Below, piece by piece: positions 54,694 to 64,000 of a stretch of 64,000 bases of DNA. The DNA lies in contig JASJZH010000001.1 of assembly GCA_037178975.1 (NCBI GenBank), forward strand, positions 310,001-374,000, in the 5' to 3' direction. Both the position numbers and the translations under genes were made by a program. How positions within the stretch are numbered: the stretch's first letter is position 1; every line of letters begins with the position of its first letter. Below the pieces are notes generated by a model. That model was not told the DNA's origin and did not search any database. It worked only from the letters and a program-made list of their open reading frames with translations. The DNA comes from Oscheius tipulae (Eukaryota > Nematoda > Chromadorea > Rhabditida > Rhabditidae).

Positions 54694-56753
54694 TCCTACT
54701 GGGTAAAAAATACTCACCTGAAAGATGGGAATCTATGGGGAACTGGAAGCGAGAGGGCGAGTATGAGGTAGTCAAAAGACAAGAGCGAGATTCAGGGATA
54801 TGGTCAAGTAGTCAAGTTGACAAGACCGGAGACAAATGGAGAAGAGATACAGTGGATAGGAAGTACTAGACAAACCCATGAAAATAGTCTAGAATAGATC
54901 CAGCAGACAGCACGAGGGACTCAGGAAGATAGGCTGTACAGGACAAAATGACCCGGTAAGAATCTGGGAGAGAGTTTAGGAGACCTAACAATTGGCAGGT
55001 GAGAGATAGGATAAGTACAACTGAAAGAGAGAGAGAGAAAGACAGGCAGAGTCGAGCGCCCATGAGAAATCAGGGATCCCCTGTCTACTATCTCTGTACC
55101 ATGACGTCATCTACTTTATGGATTACATCACCCCCCGATCTACATGTGTCGCTCGTTATCAGGTCCGCCTGATCTCTATACTCTCACTCTCAGTGAGAGA
55201 GACAGGACCATGGGAAAATGTCTAGACACAGCTGTTCCCAAGGAACCAGTCCCCCCTCTTTTGGTTTGAGGGGATGATTCAAGAGACTGAAGGAAATCAG
55301 TATCTGTATCTGTGGGCTAATGCCAGCTCCTGCGTCAGACTATCCCGGATTAGAAAATGTTAAGAAATACGTGGGGATTAAAAAGTTGTGTTGGAAGAGG
55401 AAGCGGGAAACGTCGATACAGCGACCCTGACAAAATCGATACAGGGTCGGATTTCTTCTAGACATGGTACTGGGAAAACTCTTTCCTAGTCCTGTACTAC
55501 CAAAAAGGAAGGTGAAAGTCAGGTGATTGGTTACAACATTGTTCTGTTCAGGCTCCTGGTCCCCTTGATCCTACAATTTTCTGAACTACCGTAGTTTTCT
55601 AGACTTCTTAGCTTACCGTAGACTTGTCTAGGTCAGATACAATTTGCGAGCTTCTGAAAAACCTTACTGAGAGTCTGGTCTGACGGACATAGAGACACAT
55701 AGTATACTACCAGGGATCAACCCAGAGTCAGAGTGTGGGATAAGTCATTGTCGTTACATTTCCTAAAATAACCCTAGAGACCTACAGTAGCACACAGGTT
55801 TTTCTAGCAGACAGTCTCTCTGTCTCTCCGTCTCCCTGCCTTAGTGTCTCTCTGTCTCTCTCGCTCTCTCTCACTCTATCTCTCAGTCTCTCTGTCTCTC
55901 TGCCTCAGTGTCTCTCTCTCTCTCTCGTTTCTTACCCTTACTCCCTGACTTACACACTATCTATCTGTCCTAATCTTACCACAGATTTTTGAAAATTGCC
56001 CTTGTCAAGAACAAGTTCCATCAGACAGTCTCTTATCAATTGAAAGATGACAGGAAGAGAGAGAAACTGAGAAAGTCTAGTGTCTTTCTATCCCTCTCTC
56101 TTCCTCTCCCATTCCTTGACCTATACCTCACCCCCCTATTCTCTAGCCTACGAGCACCTAGACTGTTCCCGGAAGTTGCGAAATTCCTCGGCCATTATAC
56201 TCCGTGTGAATAGGGGGGAGGGTGAGGGGGGAAGGCGAGATGTTTTCCCCGCCAGTGTATGTGTGCTTCTTCGTCGTCGGCAATAATCGCGCGCCAAAAG
56301 TATTTGTAATGCTCAAATCTAGCAGGCAGGGCTGGCCGGTGTGTGTGGGGTTGGGGAAAGAGTCGGAGGCGGCGGCGGGCGCGGACTGCCCCCGATCGGG
56401 TGAGTGGCAGACAGTGTAAGAGTCTCTGCGTCTCTGACCGACAGCCGATCGATGCTCCAGCCCCCCGTCTCTCCACACACAGAACAGCCCCGCGTGTATA
56501 GATAGAGGGAATAGGGGGATAATTTTGGAGGGAAGCCAGGAACATTCTGATCTTTGAGTCGCGTGCGAAGCTACTCAATTATGAAATGCGGTGTTCCTGC
56601 TGTTCTGAATGGGTTAGGGGAAAAACACGACGCGGTAATTGACACCCACTTTCAAAGCGAAGCGGTTATTGGTTCAATCTGTGTAATTGGAAGTGAGGAA
56701 GGTGAGGAGCGACTGATGAGAAGCGCTGTCTCTGTCTCTGAACCTTCCCTCCT
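54694..56753. other. 2-kb spacer without a supported gene
   Basis: Contains GA-rich segments, a long CTGTCTCT tract at 55815-55932 and a GC-rich stretch near 56370-56400. Short open frames on both strands around 56.2-56.6 kb have no recognisable content. Confidence 0.5.
55815..55932. repeat. CTGTCTCT-type tract
   Basis: About 115 bases of CTCTGTCT, CTCGCTCT and CTCAGTCT units. Confidence 0.85.
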
Positions 56754-57017
56754 TCACATAGTACAGACAGCCGTATCGCGATTACAGTAAGCCATACCAC
56801 CCTTAGCTCTATTCTTCCGACAGCACTCATTGACCAGGTCCAAGTTGCCCGGAATACCCTTCTTACAGTGTCGGGCACAAGCTCTGATTCAATTGTTGCT
56901 GTCAACTGGCCCAAGGAGAGCTTCTTCCCCATAAAGCATATCGAACGTGACTAGAAGAATGAGTAACAGAGACAGACTCACATCCGAACAGAAAAGCTAG
57001 AAGAAAAAAGAGGCTCA
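56754..57017 (-). CDS. Small cysteine-rich secreted peptide (provisional)
   Basis: ATG 57017 opens a short signal sequence (MSLFFLLAFLFG). A later exon on the same strand gives ACARHCKKGIPGNLDLVNEC, then CRKNRAKGGMAYC and RDTAVC, followed by TM and TGA 56754-56756. That is six cysteines in the spacing C-x3-C-x13-CC-x11-C-x6-C. The exons join in frame only if the donor GTCTGT is used (57017 side) with acceptor AATCAG; the stronger donor GTGAGT leads to an early stop. The spacing does not match a family I can name. It could be an antimicrobial or signalling peptide, or a decayed gene. Confidence 0.45.
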
Positions 57018-57192
57018 TCTTGGTTGGAACGACCGACGAAGAAATTATTAGTATTCAGCATTTGTCACCGTCTGTCTAGACTGTTTCACAGCTGAACCTG
57101 TTCATATACTTCTCCACCAGGGCTCAAACTCATTTTGAGAATACTTCGGATTGGCAGGGGGATCCAAGTTTATGATAACAGTGGAAAAGTAG

Positions 57193-57296
57193 TCGACCAA
57201 GAGTTCGTCTCCGTCCCTGACGCATAAACCTCTGACCTCTGCCGAATCCCCTCTCCACCCAGACCTACTAATAGACAGGCAACGAACCCAATCGTC
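57193..57296 (+). promoter_or_regulatory. SL1 upstream promoter block
   Basis: GTCGACCAAGAGTTCGTCTC, AACCTCTGACCTCTGCCG and CCAGACCTACTAATAG line up with the other SL1 loci at the same distance from the RNA start. Confidence 0.7.
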
Positions 57297-57397
57297 GGTT
57301 TAATTACCCAAGTTTGAGGTATTACAATGCTTCCGACCCTGCTCTGGTAGAGGTTGAAAGAAATTTTGGAACAGCCTTCCCTCTAGGGAAGGCAACA
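57297..57397 (+). ncRNA. SL1 spliced leader RNA gene, copy 4
   Basis: Exact SL1 exon at 57297-57318, donor GTATTACAATGC, Sm-type AAATTTTGG at 57361-57369, and the perfect hairpin GCCTTCCC-TCTA-GGGAAGGC at 57374-57393. All expected elements are intact. Confidence 0.93.
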
Positions 57398-57588
57398 ATA
57401 TTCTTTTTTTTTGTGTACATCTCTCCGTCTCTCATTCTCTATTTTCTCTGTCTCATCGTCTCACTGTTAAGGGTGGATTTGCGTTCTGTAATCGGAATAC
57501 GACTGTTTATGTGAGGGAATGAGGATTCACTGAAAGAGACAGAGATAGTATTCTGGAGCATTTAACCAGCTTACAACAGTATCACATA

Positions 57589-59019
57589 TCAATACCAGCG
57601 GGAGAGAAGAGTGTGACCAAGTTTCTGGCGTACCTCAGCAAAGGCCAGCATGAATTTGTTGCGAACATCCACGTCGGAGCAAGGTACTTCGATGTTGTAG
57701 GGCATGTCATCAGAGGGGGCAATGGTGACTTTCAAGTAGGTAATCCTAGAAGACTAGTCGTGAAACAAGAACATGGAAAAAATCTTACGGAAGGTCGAAG
57801 ATGCTTCGGGTGACATTAAACTTCAGAGCAAGGACTTTGGTAGGAGCTCCGAGACGGAAGTCCATAGTCTGGGAGACTTCGTGGCCGGCAAAAAGATGTG
57901 ATGAGGCCTAGAATTTTGTATGGAACTGTGGGATGAGAGACGAGGAGACAGAGAGACAGAAAGACAACTGAACTTACAGTGAAGATAACAGTTCCATTCT
58001 GGGCAGGCTTCCTCAATACGACAGTTGCAGTTATTTCGGGAATGTAGTAGAGTCTGTAGGCGTTAAAAGTGCGACCTTCAACACGCTGACAGACGACTTG
58101 GTTCAAATCCTTGACTTCGTAAGGACTACTGTGAAGATCGGAAGACATTCCGATCTCTGGATTCCAGGTGAAGGCCAGTTCATCAAATTCGGAAGCTGAA
58201 GAAGAGTTATTGAAGGAGGTAGAGAGACAAAGGGAAAAAGAGATAGAGACAGAGAGAGTGAGACATCAACTTACGGGAGGGAGTATATAATTCGTCTTTG
58301 AGGACAGCTCCAATGACTACAAGGCCGATTATAGCATGGACTAAGGCGAAAATGTAACAAATCGTAGCAAAGCACCTTCCAAAGCTTCGTCTCGGGCTCA
58401 CTTCCACGTCACTGTCACTGGCCGTGGTTTTATGTGATTGTGATTCAACTTCCGAAACCGTTTCGTGTTCGGGCTCAGAGGATTCTGTAGGCTGAAACTA
58501 ATCAGGATTGAACAAAGCTAGGACAGAAAATTCACCAAGCTCTCCTCAGCTTCATTTTCCCTAACCTCCAGTAGAGGGTGGTCATCGGAGTCCTCGTCTT
58601 TTTTCTTTTCTTCCTTCTGTCCACGAACCAGAGTCTCCATTGGGATGACCCGGTCAGCCCAACCCGGATTCACATTGATCTGGTCTTTAGGCTTGCAGCC
58701 CATAGCTAGCTGGGTCAGCAAAGTACTCTCGTCCGGAGTCAGGTACCGCCACTTCTTGACCGGAGGCTCCGGTTGAATGTCAAGCTTGAGGTCCTGGGTG
58801 ACGTTCTTGACCAACTGAAAAGGGCGGTGATGATCAGAAATAGATAGTCTGGGTCAAGAAGCTATCTTTGGTCAGGATGACGGACGGTCTCTTTTTCTGT
58901 ATCTGCTGCACTCTGTCTCACTGTCTCTCTGAACCAAAAATCTAAAACAAACCAACCTTACTCAAGTTATCCAGAGCCAACAGATCGATAGGCGACTTTT
59001 TCTCCATGGTCGGCTCCAT
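57589..59019 (-). CDS. Single-pass membrane protein with acidic cytosolic region
   Basis: The family is not recognised. ATG 59019 begins MEPTMEKKSPIDLLALDNLS. A long charged region follows (KKWRYLTPDESTLLTQLAMG, then GQKEEKKKDEDSDDHPLLEV and ESSEPEHETVSEVESQSHKT). A single membrane helix comes next (CYIFALVHAIIGLVVIGAVL, about 58360-58300). The beta-rich C-terminal domain includes AYRLYYIPEITATVVL and FRLGAPTKVLALKFNVTRSI, and ends LGHTLLSRWY at TGA 57589-57591. With no signal peptide and a mid-protein helix it is probably type II. It is head to head with the next gene, 147 bases between the two start codons. Confidence 0.7.
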
Positions 59020-59166
59020 TCCCTGTATCCGGATCGAACTGAGCTAGGTCGACTACCCAGACGCGACGCCCTGTTGTTGGCGCCAAAAGCACTCTGTGAC
59101 TATGACCCCTCGAAACGAAGACCAGGTGCGTCGCGTCGGCTCCTTACCAGGTTCCTAGCTCAGTCT

Positions 59167-60714
59167 ATGGCTCCAATGGAGATGGTGGACACTTGCTCGG
59201 CCAGCAGCGACGACGATCTCGAAATTATCGATTTCGATGAGAAGCAGAACATCGAGGATTTGAACCTGAGCATTGTTGAGGTTCTAGATGAACTAATTGA
59301 GAGAATTGTTCCGGAACAGGAGTTATCTTCCCACCTGGAAGAACTCTCCCATCAGATTCCGCAGCCTGTGGACACTGAAGAGTTCTTCAAGGAGTGGCGT
59401 CGGGAACAGAAGGAGCTTCGAAACCGATTGAATGGGATCGAAGGTAGGCTTTTTACCGTTCTTTTCGATTCATGTGCACCTTGCAGTCAGTAGCGAAGAG
59501 TCTGAGGAGGAAGGAGAAGATGAGGATGAGCCGACTAATACAAAGATCGATCGTCCGTACAGTGAAGAGGAGCTGGAGCCGCTGAGAAGAGACATCAAAA
59601 GTCTTGACACTTTGGAGAAGAGAGCCAGGAACTTTGTGGTAGCTGTCCTTTGCTTTGCTCTGGCGATGAGTACGATCAATACCATCCGATACTTCAAAAG
59701 TAAGTCTCTGTCTTTATCTCTATCTCTGTCTCTGTGTCTGTCTCCCTGTCCCCGTCATTTATGGAAATACTTTCAGTAATCTCTGTGATGGACAATGTTA
59801 TCCTTGTCTCTAACGACTCTGACCCTGTACCAAAGTATGAGCTTCCGATACCATTCGAAGAACAGTACCGAGACTATCCAAGGACTGAACTCTTGAAAAG
59901 TCTCCTCACAGACCGGCACAATCCAGTTTGTCAACTAGCCAAGCTCAAGGAATTAAGCCGACATTCGAACTCGGAGAAGTTCACTTTCACTGTCGGCTAT
60001 ACTGTCCCCTTGATCATTCTGAGTCACGTTCTTAGGCCTAATACTATTCGTGGAAAGCTGGAGGTCTATGTAAGTTTCTTTTTGGTCAAAGAGAAACTGT
60101 TTTAGAACTACGGTCAGGAGCCTAGACAGAAGCCAGTCAAGAGTGTGGAACTGGAGGGGCCCGAATCTTTCGTCTATCTTTGGGAGAATGAAGCGACCTT
60201 CACTCTTTATAGAAACGAATGGAGAACTGAGTGAGTTCGTGATTCCTGCCAGAGAGAGATACTGGGACAGGAAGACAAAGAAACAGAGACACGGAGACAG
60301 AAGAGACAGGGGGACAGTGAGATTTTCAGACCCCTTTACCACGAAGTCTCTCTCGACTTCCGCAGCTACGAATCTGTCGTCAACTACAGCTACGACGTCC
60401 GCTGTGAGATTCCTGACCAGGTCATTCGAGAAGCCAATCACACTGCGATTCACACCTCTACATGGATCCTTAACAGTGCCTTCTCAGTCGACTGCAGTCG
60501 CGATACCAGCCTTCTCTGTGTGTTGCTTGACCTCATCGACAGCCTCCCGCCGCTCTTTGCCCCGAAAATCATCGGTCTCTTCGCTACTGTGGAAATCGTC
60601 TACCTGATCAAAAAGTCCCTGGCGTATGAGAAGGACAAATACTTTGAGGAAGGCATGGATCAGTGTGAGAAAGAAGAGAAGGACCAACTAATCGTCAATG
60701 CTGTTGAAGCCTAA
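59167..60714 (+). CDS. Single-pass membrane protein with acidic N-terminal region
   Basis: The family is not recognised. The first in-frame ATG (59167) gives MAPMEMVDTCSASSDDDLEI. A helical acidic region follows (NLSIVEVLDELIERIVPEQE, KEWRREQKELRNRL, SSEESEEEGEDEDEP), then a membrane helix (NFVVAVLCFALAMSTINTI, about 59630-59685). A beta-rich domain has FTVGYTVPLIILSHVLRP, GPESFVYLWENEATFTLYRN and SVVNYSYDVRCEIPDQVI. A second hydrophobic stretch lies near FAPKIIGLFATVEIVYL before a charged tail and TAA 60712-60714, with AATAAA near 60743. The plan (acidic region, helix, beta-rich domain) mirrors the divergent neighbour, which suggests an old duplication, though sequence identity is low. Confidence 0.7.
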
Positions 60715-61511
60715 AATTGTGATTTCTGTAATTGTGCTTTAGAATAAAGCCTTGGTGAAATTCGCTGTCTCTCTGTCTCACTATCTCTATGTCTCATACA
60801 AGTTGATCGAAGTTCAATTGGTTTTCTGTTACGGAACTATCTCCAATTTCTAAACAGTCGAAAGAGACAAGACACTTTGGGTGCACACGCATCAGCTGTC
60901 CTGTCACGTTTCGAAAAAAGAGGAACTACTAAGAACTATCTCCAATGACTGTCCTTTATGTAGTTTCATGTCCTTAGAAATTCATTCCTCCTCTTTCCTC
61001 CGTTCCCTGCACTCGTACCCTTTGGACTCTGTCACCTGATACATTTTGCTTCCATTCACAAAACCCTGGAAGTCATAAACCATTCTGGAATCTGTTTGCT
61101 GAACTTAAAAATCCTCTGTGAAAATGGCGATATCGTTATCGCCGGTGGAGAAGTCTCGGGGGACTCAAACGTGGTCAGTCCTCTGTTCTGGCACCCGTCT
61201 CCCTGGTTGTACATTATCAGTAGCTCCTCTTGTCCTATTGTCTTTTTTTTACGAGCCGCGGTGATTCTTTATATTGCAGGAACGCTGTTTTTATGTCCAC
61301 TACAGTACTCTATCTTTAATAGCTTGCATCACTAGACTATAACAGTTTTCTTATACTTTCCTTATTGTTTTAAATTGTACCTGCAATCTTTTGTTCCTTT
61401 AACACTGGTTATAGACATCCTGAACAATATAAAAACGACTTGAAAAGAATCATCGTGCTCATTGTTCTACACTTACCTTGCCTTTAAACCGTCCAATAAT
61501 TTCAGGGTAAT
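60715..61511. other. Spacer before CLN3
   Basis: One CTGTCTCT block at 60765-60800, then AT-rich DNA with no supported gene. An 80-codon open frame at 61096-61335 has no features. Confidence 0.5.
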
Positions 61512-64000
61512 ATGGGCTGGGATAGGACGACTGTTAGGAATTTGGCTGGATTCTGGTAAGTTGTATATTTTCTTTAAGCAAACACTGTCGTGTAGCTCTC
61601 TATATAAATAAAAAAATGTGGTTATTCTGGTCCCTACACAATTAGTAAGGCACGTTAAAAGCTGCGTTTTTAAGCAGCCTACAAGTTAAACCATAAATTG
61701 ACGTAGTGTTAACAAAGTACTTAAATAACGGCCGAACACAAGGAGCAAACAGAGAAAATATGCGGAAGGACACTAAAATGTTTGAATTGAATTTAAGTTT
61801 CTTTTTGCTTTTTTGATGCTTTAAACTAATTTTCTCAATTTTTAAGTATGTTTAATAGATTAACCGTCAAATTCTACCCTAGAATCGTCTAGTTTGTAAG
61901 AAAAAAAAACAGAAAAATGGCTTGCAAAATGAATTTCCGCGTGTTGTCAATTTCCTCCAATTTCTCGGTTTTTTTTCAAACAATCTAGACGATTTTAGGG
62001 TAGAAATTGACGGCAAATCGATTAAAATACTTAGTAACCGAGGATATCAGTGTAAAACATCGTAGAAAGCAAAAAGAAATTTGAATTCAAGAATTTCTGA
62101 CTTTCCGCGACAAAATTCGTACTCAAAAGAGCGCGCTGTACACCCGTCCAACCATTACTGGACTGTCATTTTAAGCAATTGCCCAGGTTAAAATTATAAC
62201 GACCTTATATTCTCCTGTTCACATAGTATTGCCTCTGTTGTAGGCTCTTATCAGACACTCATAAGCTGTCAGGGAAGCATGATCCAGTGTCTAGAACATC
62301 CCGATAAGTCACAAATTTAGGCTCCTGGGACTTTGCAACAACTATGGCTACGTCATTATGCTCAGTGCCGCCGAGGATATTATGAACACGGAGAAGGGAA
62401 TAGAGTCAAACAACAGCACGGATACTTGTCAGGTTCCAGCTTGCAATACAAAAAATTTAAAAACTCTTTATAGGTTACAATCACGGACCGTGACTGCCAG
62501 ACAGCGAGTACGGGCTCGGTACTGGTCGCAGATAACTTGCCTGCACTTATCGTCCAGGCTACTTTTCCATTCTTTATGCATCGAATACCGTTCGGGTACA
62601 ATTTTTTATTTTTCGGAAAGTAGATAAAAACCTTTTAGGGTGCGACACACAATTGTTATCCTTCTCCAAATGGCCTGCTATTTTATGGTTGCTTTCTCGA
62701 CGACGGTTGGAATGTCACTGGCAGGTGGGGCTAGTTAAAGCGAGTGTGCAGTTACTGCCAACATGTGAATTGAGTTGCTGCGCAGGCGTACAATTTCGAC
62801 GCTGAAAAATAATAAATGCGCATCCTGCACCTGTCCGGGAGATCACGCTCAACAACTTTGTAAAAGAATTCTAAGATGAACAGCTTCAGCAAAGGGTTTA
62901 CAGTCAGCAGGCTACTATTATTAAACCTGACCATCCTTCAGGTGTCACCTTTGCCAGTTTTGCTCAGGGAATCGGAGAGATTACGTACCTAGCCATGTCA
63001 GCTTTCTTTCCACCGTAATCTGGTTTTAAATCTTAACACAATAATGTTTAGGCTGGCCGTAGCAGCTTGGAGTTCCGGTACAGGTGGAGCTGGAGTCCTC
63101 GGCTCATTTGTCTATGCTCTACTCACTGAAGTGGTGACACCAAAAACAGCTCTGCTCATCATGCTTTTTATTCCGGTTTTGTTTGCTATCACGTGAGTTT
63201 CTTAAATGAATTAAAAATTTAATGCTGCAATAATTAAGTTTACTGTGTCCTCATGTAAAAAGATCTAGTTCTCAAAGTTTAAAACCGTTAGGATTTTTTT
63301 TCAGATACTGGGTAATTCTTGACTTTCCCGAGTCCGTCTACACTCCAACATTGACGAAACCTGCGACATGGATCGTTCCCTCGGACTACTATAAGGTACT
63401 GCTCATTATTTAAATATTGAAACTATATTTTTTAAAGAAGGGAGCCCACGGTCAACAAAACGACGCCTTCGAGAAGGAGTCACAGAAATCTGCTAGCCTC
63501 GATCAAATTTCAACAAAATCAGGAGCTTCCAAGGTTTCCGCAATTTCCATAGCTTCTGAGGTGGAAGGCATTCAAAGGAGCCTTACCTTCTTCGAGAAAC
63601 TTAGGCTGATTGTGGTATATCCTCTTTCAAAAAGTTCTTAAAAATACTTTCCAGCCTATGCTCCATCTTATGGTTCCACTGACCTTGGTCTACTTAACGG
63701 AGTATCTTATCAATCAGGGATTGGTACTTAATTTTTATGAGTTTGAAAAAAATCCAATTTAAGACAGAACTAATCTTTTTTAACTGTCACGATGGCTGGA
63801 AATTGTCGACTAGCAGCCAATACAGGTGGTACCAGGTACGGAACTGACTTTAACAGTGACAGAAACTAATATTTAGGTCCTATATCAGGTCGGCGTCTTC
63901 ATTTCTCGGTCCTCTGTCCGTTTCGTTGAACTCCCAATCTGGGCCATCTACCTCCTTCCCGTCCTACAGGTTTTTAAACTGTGGCATTATTTGACCTACC
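61512..64000 (+). CDS. cln-3: CLN3/battenin lysosomal membrane protein (3' end outside window)
   Basis: A multi-pass endolysosomal membrane protein of the battenin family. Exon 1 (MGWDRTTVRNLAGFW) starts six bases after a TTTCAG acceptor, so it is probably trans-spliced. After a 760-base intron comes LLGLCNNYGYVIMLSAAEDI, the family's first signature. Then follow a luminal loop with NNSTDTCQ, a DCQTASTGSVLVADNLPALI segment, GVTFASFAQGIGEITYLAMS, WSSGTGGAGVLGSFVYALLT, a cytosolic Ser/Lys-rich loop, and PMLHLMVPLTLVYLTEYLIN. The last visible exons give YRWYQVLYQVGVFISRSS and WAIYLLPVLQ. All landmark motifs are present in order, and the window ends before the C-terminus. Composition is more AT-rich than most of the window and the introns lack AGAGACAG tracts. 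Confidence 0.92.
61775..62105. mobile_element. Long foldback (inverted-repeat) element in CLN3 intron 1
   Basis: The left arm (about 61778-61912) and right arm (about 61970-62104) are diverged inverted copies. Shared blocks include TTTCTTTTTGCTTT, CCGTCAA..TTCTACCCTA and AATCGTCTAG, with roughly a 55-base loop. It has no coding capacity. An arm of about 130 bases makes this a large hairpin-forming MITE. Confidence 0.65.
62734..62746 (+). repeat. Solo TTAA-AGCGAGTGTG terminus
   Basis: The first 13 bases match the end of the element at 26860. No matching right end was found before the window closes. It lies in a CLN3 intron. Confidence 0.5.

Noticed and set aside
55815-55932. Telomere-like or satellite array
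   Set aside because: The unit is degenerate CTGTCTCT, unlike nematode TTAGGC, and the same tracts occur inside introns throughout.
52298-57514. Recurring peptide beginning MRYYNASDPALVEVE at several loci
   Set aside because: It is a chance translation of the SL1 RNA body; the RNA features explain the conservation better.
1-64000. CRISPR array or prokaryotic operon
   Set aside because: The window is intron-rich nuclear DNA; no regular repeat-spacer pattern exists.

Overview
The window is nuclear DNA of a nematode. Three independent signs agree. (1) Several genes match nematode-type families: a cytochrome P450 of the CYP2-like clan, an HNF4-derived nuclear receptor, and a GON-2/GTL-like TRPM channel. 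(2) Introns are short and usually end in TTTCAG. (3) Three loci carry an exact 22-nt SL1 spliced leader followed by a donor site, an Sm site and a terminal hairpin, so they are SL1 RNA genes; a fourth locus is a variant. The species cannot be named from the sequence.

Layout. 75-2059 (+) P450; 3096-13156 (+) TRPM channel; 13239-15045 (-) unidentified multi-pass membrane protein; 15592-17654 (-) nuclear receptor; 19484-20835 (-) TMEM98 homologue; 20.8-24.6 kb no gene I can support; 24661-26126 (+) endosulfine/ARPP-19; 27393-31053 (-) Ig-domain membrane protein; 32838-34699 (+) short-chain dehydrogenase; 35429-41040 (+) protein kinase joined to Kelch repeats, whose large intron holds a complete 1.86-kb LTR element encoding only Gag and protease. 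The 6.5 kb between 34783 and 41285 is bracketed by two copies of a 410-bp segment from the dehydrogenase 3' end. 41.7-44.6 kb is a rearranged zone with two SL1-type loci, a decayed Helitron helicase and a partial epoxide hydrolase copy. Then come a two-domain Ly6-like gene (44828-46183), an unresolved gene (46518-47222), an epoxide hydrolase-like gene lacking its usual catalytic residues (48224-49877), a basic nuclear-type protein with a possible BRCT remnant (50026-51629, -), an SL1 gene (52281), a SERTA-like gene (52968-54693, -), a small cysteine-rich secreted peptide (56754-57017, -), another SL1 gene (57297), a divergent pair of single-pass membrane proteins with acidic N-terminal regions (57589-59019, - and 59167-60714, +) and the start of CLN3/battenin (61512 to the window end).

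Two patterns run through the window. Introns and spacers of most genes hold tracts of a degenerate 8-base unit, CTGTCTCT or its complement AGAGACAG, in either orientation. They are absent from the kinase-Kelch/LTR block, from CLN3 and from most of 22-27.4 kb. Introns also carry many small repeats: tRNA-like elements with A- and B-box sequences, TTAA-flanked terminal-repeat elements, and foldback hairpins. There is no operon-like pathway cluster. The genes are housekeeping, signalling and detoxification genes of unrelated function, and the shared machinery in view is the SL1 RNA loci used in trans-splicing.
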